Shown: in pieces, positions 52,995 to 61,202 of the stretch
Layout of the letters: the number at the start of each line of letters is the position of its first letter
Numbering within the stretch: position 1 is the stretch's first letter
DNA from: an uncultured Bacteroidales bacterium
GTDB taxonomy: Bacteria; Bacteroidota; Bacteroidia; Bacteroidales; F082
Assembly (NCBI GenBank): GCA_937896505.1
Contig: CALBNP010000137.1
Coordinates: 1-64,000, forward strand
Direction: 5' to 3'
Length of the DNA: 64,000 nt
Notes under the pieces: model-generated
The model's database searches: none
The model's input: only the letters and a program-made list of their open reading frames with translations
Told to the model about the DNA's origin: nothing
Made by a program: the position numbers and the translations under genes

Positions 52995-53017
52995 GATTTA
53001 GGTGAAACAAATAACAA
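52993..53017 (+). repeat. 25-bp direct repeat, second copy
   Basis: This word (TTGATTTAGG through AACAA) is identical to 51421-51445 and in the same direction. The first copy leads into dispersed repeat copy 2; here only this end of the repeat is left. Confidence 0.8.
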
Positions 53018-53185
53018 GGCAAATATATACTTTTTGGCCCAACTGCATATCCTAATCAAATGATAAAGGGCCTAATTGTATATAGTTGCCGTTTTTAAAC
53101 AATTTCTCAATATATTTCATTGTATCTTGCTTTTCCATAAGAATAGGTGAAAAGCATAATACAAAGAGTCATTATAGTTTTTTCT

Positions 53186-53220
53186 CAATATGGTTATTTT
53201 CCCCAATACGGTTATTTTCC
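53186..53220 (+). repeat. Tandem 17-bp repeat at the V-ATPase promoter
   Basis: CAATATGGTTATTTTCC (53186-53202) and CAATACGGTTATTTTCC (53204-53220) differ at one base and are 18 bp apart. They end exactly before the -33 TTTG at 53221, a place where an activator or repressor could bind. Confidence 0.6.
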
Positions 53221-53244
53221 TTTGATATTACAAATGGAAATGCT

Positions 53245-53253
53245 TATCTTTGC
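53245..53253 (+). promoter_or_regulatory. V/A-ATPase operon promoter
   Basis: TATCTTTGC, with a -33 TTTG at 53221-53224 spaced 20 bp, a full match to the Bacteroidetes consensus. The leader to the first gene is about 50 nt. Confidence 0.7.
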
Positions 53254-53311
53254 ACGCTAAATTTTTGATAAAGAGAATAGGAAAATATAAATAGTAAATA
53301 ATCAACAAGTT

Positions 53312-53923
53312 ATGCAAAATAAGTTGCAAGAATTGACCGACAAGCTTTACAACGAAGGTTTGTCGAAAGGAAAACAGGATGGCGAAGAACTGCTGCAGAA
53401 GGCTAAGGCCGAATCGGAAAGCATCATCGCCCAGGCCAAGGCTGAAGCCGAACGCATCGTAGCTCAGGCTCAGAAAGAAGCCGAAGAGCTGAAAACCAAA
53501 GTGTCAGCCGATGTGAAGATGGCTGCTACGCAAAGCATCAGCGTCACCAAACAGGAAATGGAAAAGATGATAGTGACCCGCACCGCTGCCGAAGGCGTGA
53601 AAGCCAACATGGGCAATGCGGCCTTTGTCAAGGAACTCATCATGAGCGTAGTGAAGGCTTTCAACCCGCAGAATGCATCGCCCGTCGATTTGAGTCTCAT
53701 CTTGCCCGAATCGCTGAAAGCCGAAGTGGAGCCTTTCGTGAAGAACGAAATCGCCAGCCAGTTCAAGGCCGAGGTGAAGGTCGATTATTCAAAGAAGATG
53801 AATGGCGGCTTCAAGGTGGCTCCAAAGAATGGCGGTTATGTGCTGCAATTCACCGATGAGGAGTTCCAGAACCTCGTTGCCAACTACTTGCGTCCTGCCA
53901 CCAAGAAAATCCTCTTCGGATAA
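53312..53923 (+). CDS. ntpE: V/A-type ATPase subunit E
   Basis: A 203-residue peripheral stalk subunit. The first ~100 residues are a long charged helix (LQKAKAESESIIAQAKAEAE, then RIVAQAQKEAEELK), and the C-terminal part is a small alpha/beta domain, as in subunit E of V/A-ATPases. It is the first gene of the operon. Its stop overlaps the next start (TAATG), so translation is coupled. Subunit G, the usual partner of E, is not seen. Confidence 0.85.
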   Translation: MQNKLQELTDKLYNEGLSKGKQDGEELLQKAKAESESIIAQAKAEAERIVAQAQKEAEELKTKVSADVKMAATQSISVTKQEMEKMIVTRTAAEGVKANMGNAAFVKELIMSVVKAFNPQNASPVDLSLILPESLKAEVEPFVKNEIASQFKAEVKVDYSKKMNGGFKVAPKNGGYVLQFTDEEFQNLVANYLRPATKKILFG

Positions 53924-54522
53924 TGGATAACTATGTTTATATAGTGGCCGGCTTGCCCGAACTGACTGCCAATTATGATGGCGGTAGTTTCGACTATGCC
54001 GCCCTCAAGACATCAATCGTTGAACTGCTCTCTGAGAAGGACCAGCAGCTGGTCGAACTCTTGGAGGAAGGCTTCGATGAAAATACGCTCGGAAAAGGTT
54101 TTTACGAAAAGGCTGCCGCGAGCAAGAACGACTTCATCAGGCAGTACTTCGATTTCGATGCCCGTCTGCGCAACATGAAGGTGAACTATTTGGCCAAGCG
54201 CCTCGGCAAAAGAGGTGAGGACTACCAAGTGGAGCTGCCTGAGGCCGACTTCGATGAAGGCAAGCAGATAGAGGAAATCCTCGCCGATGCCGACTTCGTG
54301 GAGCGCGAGCAGAAAATGGATGAGCTGAAGTGGGAGAAGGCCAGTGACATTGCCCGCATGGACTACTTCAACATGAATGCCATCTTCGCCTTCTTGGTCA
54401 AGGCCAAGACCGTACAGCGTTGGGCCGAACTCGATGAGAAGAAAGGCGAAGAGATGTTCCAGAAACTCGTTTCGGAAGTCAGAGGAACGTTTGAAGGGGT
54501 CAAGTACGACGAAAATAAATAA
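53923..54522 (+). CDS. DUF2764 protein of the V-ATPase operon
   Basis: A 199-residue soluble, mainly helical protein starting MDNYVYIVAGLPELT. It belongs to DUF2764, found in Bacteroidetes V/A-ATPase operons between subunits E and A. In other V/A-ATPase operons that place holds subunit C, the funnel-shaped link between the rotor ring and central stalk, and C is absent here. I infer, without structural proof, that this protein replaces C. Features seen: ARLRNMKVNYLAKR-like helix (DARLRNMKVNYLAKRLG) and ARMDYFNMNAIFAFLVK, an organisation comparable to the repeated helical units of C. Confidence 0.8.
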   Translation: MDNYVYIVAGLPELTANYDGGSFDYAALKTSIVELLSEKDQQLVELLEEGFDENTLGKGFYEKAAASKNDFIRQYFDFDARLRNMKVNYLAKRLGKRGEDYQVELPEADFDEGKQIEEILADADFVEREQKMDELKWEKASDIARMDYFNMNAIFAFLVKAKTVQRWAELDEKKGEEMFQKLVSEVRGTFEGVKYDENK

Positions 54523-54584
54523 TGAGATACCACGAAGGATATCGGCGAATTTGGTTTTGGACTTGCGCTGGCCAAGTTCTCATT

Positions 54585-54614
54585 GAAACCACGAATTACA
54601 CGAATTTACACGAA
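54585..54614 (+). repeat. CACGAATT-type direct repeat, left copy
   Basis: GAAACCACGAATTACACG then AATTTACACGAA. The same 30 bp, with one base changed, are at 55050-55079. The two copies flank the GxxExxY gene. Confidence 0.8.
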
Positions 54615-54649
54615 GGGTTGCTTTGCAATTGATAAACAAACAAAAGAAA

Positions 54650-55030
54650 ATGATATATGCAGAGGAGGCATATAATATAATAGGGGCAGCAATGGAAGTC
54701 CATAGGGTGCTGGGTCCGGGCTTTCTGGAAGCCGTGTATCATGAGGCTCTTGAAGTGGAAATGCGTAAAAGAGACATCCCTTTTGAAACAAAGGTGGCTT
54801 TGCCGATTCAATATAAGGATGTGGTGCTGAAGAAGTGTTATGAGGCTGATTTGTTTTGCTATGACAAGATTATCGTGGAGTTGAAAGCAGTTTCGGAAGT
54901 CACGTCTGAACATGAAGCTCAAATTCTTAATTATCTGAAAGCAACAGGTTGTGAATTGGGTTTGCTGATAAATTTCGGAAGTAAGGAATTGTACAGGAAA
55001 CGTTATTTGAATACAAGATGGACTGTTTAA
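54650..55030 (+). CDS. GxxExxY-family protein
   Basis: A 126-residue protein of the GxxExxY family: the name motif appears as GPGFLEAVYHEAL (about 23-35). Later ADLFCYDKIIVELKAV shows the D...ExK of a PD-(D/E)xK nuclease-like core, and an ATGCELGLLINFG segment follows. Its cellular role is unknown; these genes are widespread in environmental genomes and often lie near CACGAATT-type repeats. Here it sits in the V-ATPase operon between DUF2764 and ntpA, flanked by direct repeats, so it is likely an insertion. The TTG nine codons upstream is an unlikely start. Confidence 0.85.
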   Translation: MIYAEEAYNIIGAAMEVHRVLGPGFLEAVYHEALEVEMRKRDIPFETKVALPIQYKDVVLKKCYEADLFCYDKIIVELKAVSEVTSEHEAQILNYLKATGCELGLLINFGSKELYRKRYLNTRWTV

Positions 55031-55049
55031 AACTACGTATGCACACAAT

Positions 55050-55120
55050 GAAACCACGAATGACACGAATTTACACGAATGTCTATTTCGTGGGATTTCG
55101 CGTGAATTCGTGGTTCCGAG
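55050..55120 (+). repeat. CACGAATT-type repeat, right copy with inverted part
   Basis: Positions 55050-55079 repeat 54585-54614 with one change. The next ~40 bp (TTCGTGGG... to GAATTCGTGGTTCC, ending near 55117) are an imperfect inverted version of the same words. Confidence 0.75.
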
Positions 55121-55176
55121 AAAAGGATTTGCGAAGCAAATCATAAACGAAGAAAATATAATTAGATGTTTTAAAT

Positions 55177-56925
55177 ATGAAAACAACAGGTAAAGTTACA
55201 GGTATCATTGCCAACTTGGTCACCGTTCAGGTGGACGGCCCTGTCGCTCAGAATGAGATCTGCTTCATCGACCTTGACGGTGTCAAGCTGATGGCAGAAG
55301 TCATTAAGGTGAACGGCAACAAGGCCTCCGTGCAGGTGTATGAAAGCACCCGCGGCCTGAAAATCGGCAACCCGGTGGAATTTCAGGGTTACATGCTTGA
55401 AGTGACCTTGGGACCTGGTTTGCTATCAAGCAATTTCGACGGCTTGCAGAACAATCTCGCCACTATGACGGATGTGTTCCTCAAGAGAGGCGAATACACC
55501 AAGCCGCTCGATGAAAACAAGAAATGGGATTTCACTCCGCTTGCCAAGGCTGGTCAGCAGGTCGTGGCCGCCGACTGGCTGGGCGAGGTGAAAGAAGGCT
55601 GGCTGCCTCACAAAATCATGGTGCCGTTCTCGTTTGAAGGGACCTACACCGTGAAATCGGTGGCTGCCGCCGGACAATACAAGATTACCGATACCATAGC
55701 CGTCCTCACCAATGCCGAGGGCGAAGAGGTAAAGGTTACGATGATGCAGAAATGGCCTGTCAAGGTGGCCGTGGGCGGTTACGTCGAAAAGCCGCGTCCG
55801 TTCAAGGTCATGGAGACCGGCGTGCGCTGCATCGACACCTTGAACCCGATTGCCGAAGGCGGCACGGGCTTTATCCCTGGTCCTTTCGGCTGTGGCAAGA
55901 CCGTCTTGCAGCACGCTTTGGCCGAACAGGCCGATGCCGATGTCATCATCATGGCGGCTTGCGGTGAACGTGCTAACGAGGTCGTGGAAATCTTCACCGA
56001 GTTCCCTGAACTGAAAGACAAGCACACGGGCCGTAGCCTGATGGAACGTACCATCATCATCTGCAACACATCCAACATGCCTGTCGCCGCCCGTGAGGCT
56101 TCCGTCTATACGGCCATGACCTTGGGCGAATATTACCGCGCCATGGGCATGAAGGTGCTGCTGCTGGCCGACTCCACTTCGCGCTGGGCTCAGGCTTTGC
56201 GTGAGATGAGTAACCGTTTGGAAGAATTGCCGGGTCAGGATGGTTTCCCAGTTGACCTTTCGGCTATCATTTCTTCCTTCTACGCCCGCGCCGGTTATGT
56301 GAAACTGAACAATGGTGCCACGGGTTCCATCACCTTCATCGGTACGGTTTCGCCTGCTGGCGGTAACCTGAAGGAGCCTGTCACCGAATCGACAAAGAAG
56401 GCTGCACGTTGTTTCTATGGCCTCTCGCAGAACCGCGCTGATAAGAAGCGTTATCCTGCCGTTGACCCTGTCGATTCCTATTCAAAGTATCTTGAATATC
56501 CTGAAATCATTGAATATCTGGATAATAAGATCGAAAAAGGTTGGGTTGACAAGGTAACCAAGATGAAATATATCATCCGCAGAGGTAAGGATGCTTACGA
56601 ACAAATCAACATCCTGGGTGACGACGGCGTGCCGATGTCGTATCACGAGCAGTATTGGAAGTCGGAATTGCTTGACTTCGTCATATTGCAGCAGGATGCT
56701 TTCGATGAAATCGATGCTTCGACGCCTCTCGACCGTCAGAAGTTCATGCTCGACCTGCTCCTCGAAGTCTGCGACCGCTCGTTCAAGTTCAATGATTTTG
56801 AAGAATGTACAACCTACTTCAAGGAGTTGATCAACATTTGCAAGCAGATGAACTATTCGGAGTATCAGTCGGAACAATTCAATAAATATCTCAATCAGTT
56901 TAAGGAGGAATTGAAACATGAGTGA
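55177..56925 (+). CDS. ntpA: V/A-type ATPase catalytic subunit A
   Basis: A 582-residue catalytic subunit. The P-loop is GPFGCGKTVLQHALAEQ (around residue 233), and ACGERANEVVEIF follows, as in A subunits. The non-homologous insertion (about 115-185) that distinguishes A from F-type beta is present. The stop overlaps ntpB by 8 bp, and an AAGGAGG-like sequence precedes ntpB. Confidence 0.96.
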   Translation: MKTTGKVTGIIANLVTVQVDGPVAQNEICFIDLDGVKLMAEVIKVNGNKASVQVYESTRGLKIGNPVEFQGYMLEVTLGPGLLSSNFDGLQNNLATMTDVFLKRGEYTKPLDENKKWDFTPLAKAGQQVVAADWLGEVKEGWLPHKIMVPFSFEGTYTVKSVAAAGQYKITDTIAVLTNAEGEEVKVTMMQKWPVKVAVGGYVEKPRPFKVMETGVRCIDTLNPIAEGGTGFIPGPFGCGKTVLQHALAEQADADVIIMAACGERANEVVEIFTEFPELKDKHTGRSLMERTIIICNTSNMPVAAREASVYTAMTLGEYYRAMGMKVLLLADSTSRWAQALREMSNRLEELPGQDGFPVDLSAIISSFYARAGYVKLNNGATGSITFIGTVSPAGGNLKEPVTESTKKAARCFYGLSQNRADKKRYPAVDPVDSYSKYLEYPEIIEYLDNKIEKGWVDKVTKMKYIIRRGKDAYEQINILGDDGVPMSYHEQYWKSELLDFVILQQDAFDEIDASTPLDRQKFMLDLLLEVCDRSFKFNDFEECTTYFKELINICKQMNYSEYQSEQFNKYLNQFKEELKHE

Positions 56926-58240
56926 GAAAGCATTTCAAAGAATTTATACCCATTTGACTGCCATCACCAAGGCGACCGTTTCATTGGATGCCGAGGGTGT
57001 GTCGAACGATGAACTGGCTCTCGTGGCTGGCCGTCTGGCTCAGGTGGTGAAAATCAAGGATAAGAACGTTACCTTGCAGGTGTTCGGCGGAACAGAAGAC
57101 ATCCCGACCGATGCCGAGGTGACTTTCTTCGGCGAACCTCCATGCCTTAATGTGAGTGACGACCTCGCTGGCCGTTTCTTCAATGCCTACGGCGACCCTA
57201 TCGACGGCGGTCCGGCTGTCGAAGGCGAAAAGCGCCAGATTGGCGGCCCTTCGGTCAACCCGTACAAGAGAAGACAGCCTTCGCAACTGATTCCGACAGG
57301 TATTGCCGGCATCGACCTGAACAACACTTTGGTCTCCGGTCAGAAGATTCCTTTCTTCGCTGACCCTGACCAGCCTTACAACCAGGTGATGAGCATGGTG
57401 GCCTTGCGTGCCGATGTCGATAAGATTATCCTCGGCGGCATGGGCTTGACCAACGACGACTACCTGTTCTTCAAGAACCAGTTTGAAAGTGCAGGTGCCT
57501 TGCATAAGATTATTTCTTTCGTCAACACCACTGACCAACCGCCTGTCGAGCGTCTGCTGATTCCTGACATGGCTTTGACGGCTGCCGAATACTTCGCTGT
57601 CGATAAGAACGAAAAGGTTTTGGTTTTGTTGACCGACATGACCCTTTATGCCGATGCTCTGAGTATCGTGAGCAACCGTATGGACCAGATTCCTTCGAAG
57701 GACTCCATGCCTGGCTCGCTTTACTCCGATTTGGCAAAGATTTACGAAAAGGCCGTGCAACTGCCTGATGGCGGTTCCATTACCATCATCGCTGTGACCA
57801 CCTTGAACGATGGCGATATCACCCACGCTATCCCTGATAACACGGGTTATATCACTGAAGGTCAGCTGTTCCTGCGTGCCGATGCCGATTCGGGCAAGGT
57901 CATCGTTGACCCGTTCCGCTCGTTGTCGCGTCTGAAACAGCTGGTGCAGAACAAGAAGACCCGCGAAGACCACAGCGCCGTGATGAACACCTCAGTCCGC
58001 CTGTATGCCGATGCAGCCAACGCCAAGACGAAGTTGGAAAACGGTTTCGACCTGAGCGACTACGACTTGCGTTGCCTCGACTATGCCAAGGAATATGCTA
58101 CCCGATTGCTCGCCATCGACGTCAACATTCCTATCAATGAAATGCTCGACACCGCTTGGGAACTCTTCGGAAAGTATTTCACCAAGGCAGAGACTGGCTT
58201 GAAGGAAAAACTGATTGAAAAATACTGGAAGGAAAAATAA
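56918..58240 (+). CDS. ntpB: V/A-type ATPase subunit B
   Basis: A 440-residue non-catalytic subunit. It lacks a P-loop at the equivalent site (the region around FFADPDQPYNQVMSM has no GxxxxGK[ST]), as expected of B. Segments DMTLYADALS and SNRMDQIPSKDSMPGSLYSD (in parts) match family B subunits. Start at 56918 is preceded by TAAGGAGGA, a strong ribosome binding site that is unusual in this genome. Confidence 0.95.
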   Translation: MSEKAFQRIYTHLTAITKATVSLDAEGVSNDELALVAGRLAQVVKIKDKNVTLQVFGGTEDIPTDAEVTFFGEPPCLNVSDDLAGRFFNAYGDPIDGGPAVEGEKRQIGGPSVNPYKRRQPSQLIPTGIAGIDLNNTLVSGQKIPFFADPDQPYNQVMSMVALRADVDKIILGGMGLTNDDYLFFKNQFESAGALHKIISFVNTTDQPPVERLLIPDMALTAAEYFAVDKNEKVLVLLTDMTLYADALSIVSNRMDQIPSKDSMPGSLYSDLAKIYEKAVQLPDGGSITIIAVTTLNDGDITHAIPDNTGYITEGQLFLRADADSGKVIVDPFRSLSRLKQLVQNKKTREDHSAVMNTSVRLYADAANAKTKLENGFDLSDYDLRCLDYAKEYATRLLAIDVNIPINEMLDTAWELFGKYFTKAETGLKEKLIEKYWKEK

Positions 58241-58243
58241 GCC

Positions 58244-58858
58244 ATGGCTATCAAGTTCCAATATAACAAGACTTCGCTGAACGAGCTGAACAAGCAGCTC
58301 AAGACGCGTGTGCGTGCGCTGCCTACGCTGAAAAGCAAGGAGAGTGCCCTGCGCCTTGAGGTGAAGAAAGCCAAGCAACGCTCCGAGGCTCTTGTTGCCC
58401 AGTTAGAGGCCGAACTCAAATCATACGAGTATATGGCCAGGCTTTGGAATGAATTTGAGCCAGGTTTGATTTCCGTGACAGATGTGAAGCTGAAAACCGT
58501 AAAGATTGCCGGTGTGCCTACGCCCGCCTTGGAAGAGGTGCTCTTCGATGTGAAGGACATCAACCTTTTCACCAAGCCGATGTGGTATGCCGACGGCGTG
58601 CAGATTCTGAAGAACCTTGCCCAGTTGGGCATCGAGAGTGAGGTCTATACCGAAGTGAGTCGCGTTCTCGATTATCAGAGGAAGAAGACCACGCAAAAGG
58701 TGAATCTTTACGAAAAAGTGCAGATACCTGGCTATAACGAAGCCATACGTAAGATTAAGCGATATATGGAAGACGAGGAGAACCTCTCCAAGGCTTCGCA
58801 GAAAATCGTGAAGAACAAACACATAGCAGAAGAAGAGGAGGAAGAAAATGGTAACTGA
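58244..58858 (+). CDS. ntpD: V/A-type ATPase subunit D
   Basis: A 204-residue central rotor shaft subunit. Two long helices at both ends (KTSLNELNKQLKTRVRALP and KVQIPGYNEAIRKIKRYME) with a short middle segment give the coiled-coil layout of D. It follows ntpB by 3 bp and overlaps ntpI by 11 bp. Confidence 0.93.
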   Translation: MAIKFQYNKTSLNELNKQLKTRVRALPTLKSKESALRLEVKKAKQRSEALVAQLEAELKSYEYMARLWNEFEPGLISVTDVKLKTVKIAGVPTPALEEVLFDVKDINLFTKPMWYADGVQILKNLAQLGIESEVYTEVSRVLDYQRKKTTQKVNLYEKVQIPGYNEAIRKIKRYMEDEENLSKASQKIVKNKHIAEEEEEENGN

Positions 58859-60635
58859 AATGACGAAATATGACTTCATATTGCTCAGTGGCGATATGGA
58901 ATCCTTCCTCGAAAAGTTGCAATCTGTGGGCGTGGTCGATATCACACGCTCGACGAAACCCATCGACGAGACTTCGGAGAAACTCTCGCTTCAGGCCGAC
59001 ATCATGCGTCGCGCCCAGCTGTCGCTCAAGAACGTGATACCCGCCAACAAGTCGGGCGAAGTGCCAGAGGATGTCGCTGCTGAGGTGATGCAGACCCTGA
59101 ACGAAAAGGAAATCCTGATGGCACGTCTGCCATTGCTCGAAAAGCAAATGGAAGAAGCTAAGCCTTGGGGAACCTTCCATCAGAAGTCGCTCCACGAGAT
59201 TAAGCAACTTGGCCTTAACTTGCATTTCTACAAGGTAAAGTCGTCGGCCTTCGACCCTGCTTGGAAAGAACAATACGCACTCAGCGAGATTTCTGAAGAC
59301 GGCACGAACACCTATTTCGTGGTGGTTTCCGATTTTGATGATTACGATTTCCCGCTGAAGGAACTCCCTGCTCCTGAAGTCGATGCGGCTGAAGTGAAGA
59401 AGGAGATTTTGCAGCTGCAAAGCGAAATAGCCGAAAAAGACCAACGCCTTGCCGAACTGAAATGTTATGAACAGACATTGCAGAAAGAGTTGACCCAGAC
59501 CTTGTCGAAACTCGACTTGCATCTGGCCAACAAATCGGGCGAAAAGGCAGTGGAAGATTACTTGACGGTGTTCGAAGGCTTTGCTCCCGCTGAATGCGAA
59601 GAGGCGCTCCGCTCCATGCTCGACGAAGAGAGTGTGCTCTACATTGCCGAGAAAGCTGTGGTGGATGACAATCCTCCCATTAAACTGAAGAACAACAAGT
59701 TCGTGTCGATGTTCGAGATGCTGACCGACATGTATGGTCGCCCGAAATACAATGAGTTCGACCCAACAGTATGGATTTCCATCTTCTTCATGCTCTTCTT
59801 TGCCTTCTGCATGGGCGATATGGGCTATGGCTTGATGCTCATCGTTGGCAGCCTCGCCCTGAAGAAGAAATTGGGCAAGATTGCGCCTTTGGGTGTCACC
59901 TTAGGTGTCGCCACGACTGTGGTTGGTTTCCTCTTCCACACATTCTTCTCCATGGATATGCTCACCTGGACTTGTATCCCCGATAGTGTGAAGAAAATCA
60001 TGCTGCCCTCGCAGATTGCGGGCTTCGATGGAACCATGGTGCTCGCCTTGCTGGTGGGTATCGTCCACCTTTGCCTCGCCATGATTATCAAGACGTGCCA
60101 AGCTACCAAGCATAAAGGTTTTGCCAATTCATTGGGCACTTGGGGCTGGACTTTGCTCATCGTGGGTGGTGTCATCGTAGGTGGCTTTGCCCTGATGGGT
60201 GTCATCGACAAGACGGTTACCAAGTGGATTGTCATCGTTTTGGGCATCCTTTCGGCTTTGGGCATCTTCTTCCTCAACGACTTGCACCGCAATCCGTTGC
60301 TTAATTTCGGCTCGGGCTTGTGGGAAACCTACAACACGGTGACGGGTTTGTTGGGCGATGTGCTCAGCTATTTGCGACTCTACGCCCTCGGTCTGGCAGG
60401 AGCCAAGTTGGGTGAAGCCTTCAATGCCATTGGCACTCTCGCCTTGGGCGATGGTGGCGTGAATTGGATATTCTTCATCCTCATCGTAGTGGTGGGCCAT
60501 GTCCTCAACCTCGCGATGTGCGTGTTGGGTGCCTTCGTCCATCCTTTGCGACTCAACTTCCTTGAGTTCTTCAAGAATTCAGGTTACGAAGGTGCTGGAC
60601 GTAAGTATAACCCTTTGAGCAATACGAATCAATAA
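58848..60635 (+). CDS. ntpI: V/A-type ATPase membrane subunit I
   Basis: A 595-residue subunit with a cytoplasmic N-terminal half (about 1-300, alpha/beta head with long helices) and a C-terminal half of about seven to eight membrane helices. The conserved arginine that faces the rotor carboxylate is in LSYLRLYALGLAGAKLG. It forms the ion half-channels with the K ring. Start overlaps ntpD. Confidence 0.94.
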   Translation: MVTEMTKYDFILLSGDMESFLEKLQSVGVVDITRSTKPIDETSEKLSLQADIMRRAQLSLKNVIPANKSGEVPEDVAAEVMQTLNEKEILMARLPLLEKQMEEAKPWGTFHQKSLHEIKQLGLNLHFYKVKSSAFDPAWKEQYALSEISEDGTNTYFVVVSDFDDYDFPLKELPAPEVDAAEVKKEILQLQSEIAEKDQRLAELKCYEQTLQKELTQTLSKLDLHLANKSGEKAVEDYLTVFEGFAPAECEEALRSMLDEESVLYIAEKAVVDDNPPIKLKNNKFVSMFEMLTDMYGRPKYNEFDPTVWISIFFMLFFAFCMGDMGYGLMLIVGSLALKKKLGKIAPLGVTLGVATTVVGFLFHTFFSMDMLTWTCIPDSVKKIMLPSQIAGFDGTMVLALLVGIVHLCLAMIIKTCQATKHKGFANSLGTWGWTLLIVGGVIVGGFALMGVIDKTVTKWIVIVLGILSALGIFFLNDLHRNPLLNFGSGLWETYNTVTGLLGDVLSYLRLYALGLAGAKLGEAFNAIGTLALGDGGVNWIFFILIVVVGHVLNLAMCVLGAFVHPLRLNFLEFFKNSGYEGAGRKYNPLSNTNQ

Positions 60636-60713
60636 GCCACATAGTCACGCCCTCACATAGTCAAAATAAACAATTCAACGAATCAACAAATTAACAATTA
60701 AATTATCAATAGT

Positions 60714-61142
60714 ATGTTAGCAACAATTTTAGGTTATCTCGGTTTGGGCCTCGTGTTGGCCCTCGCAGGTATTGGCAGTTCGATCGGTACCACCACGGCA
60801 GGTAATGCTGCTGAAGGCGGCCTGAAGAAGAAACCCGAGGCATCAGGTAGTTTCATGGTGCTTTCGGCTCTTCCTGCTACACAAGGTATTTACGGCTTCG
60901 TGGCATTCTTCATGCTGCTGAGCAAGATGCAGGCTGATCCTACACAAGGTCTGTTGATCTTCGGTGTGGGCCTCTGCGTTGGTTTGGTTTGCATGATTTC
61001 TGCCATGCGTCAGGGTCAGGTTTGCGCCAATGGTATCGTTGGCTTGAGTCAAGGTCACGATGTGTTTACCAACACCCTGATTTATGCCGCTCTTCCTGAA
61101 TTCTACGCCATCTTGGGCCTCGTCGGCGCACTGATGATCTGA
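60714..61142 (+). CDS. ntpK: V/A-type ATPase rotor subunit K, Na+-type
   Basis: A 142-residue four-helix rotor subunit, a double-hairpin form. The Na+ ligands known in Enterococcus hirae NtpK (Leu61, Thr64, Gln65, Gln110 and Glu139) are all matched here: Leu53, Thr56, Gln57 (LPATQGIYG), Gln100 (RQGQV) and Glu129 (LPEFYAILG). The motif spacing is the same apart from two residues between Gln57 and Gln100. The first hairpin lacks the carboxylate, as expected. This supports Na+ rather than H+ coupling. It ends the operon, before a terminator. Confidence 0.93.
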   Translation: MLATILGYLGLGLVLALAGIGSSIGTTTAGNAAEGGLKKKPEASGSFMVLSALPATQGIYGFVAFFMLLSKMQADPTQGLLIFGVGLCVGLVCMISAMRQGQVCANGIVGLSQGHDVFTNTLIYAALPEFYAILGLVGALMI

Positions 61143-61167
61143 TTCACGGAAACCGTCAGGAAAAATC

Positions 61168-61195
61168 AAAGGCGACTCGCTTGCGGGTCGCCTTT
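61168..61195. terminator. Terminator after ntpK
   Basis: AAAGGCGAC (61168-61176) pairs with GTCGCCTTT (61187-61195). The T-run is short (TTTGTTGTTG), and the hairpin stands between converging transcripts. Confidence 0.7.
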
Positions 61196-61202
61196 GTTGT
61201 TG

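Larger units (their letters stand above)
52940..53311. other. 372-bp gap before the V-ATPase operon
   Basis: No gene seen. It holds the terminator (52964-52994), the second copy of the 25-bp word (52993-53017), AT-rich sequence, a tandem pair of 17-bp near-repeats (53186-53220) and the V-ATPase promoter (53245-53253). Confidence 0.7.

Noticed and set aside
53186..53220. CRISPR-like repeat
   Set aside because: Only two 17-bp units, directly adjacent with no spacers, and no cas genes in the window.
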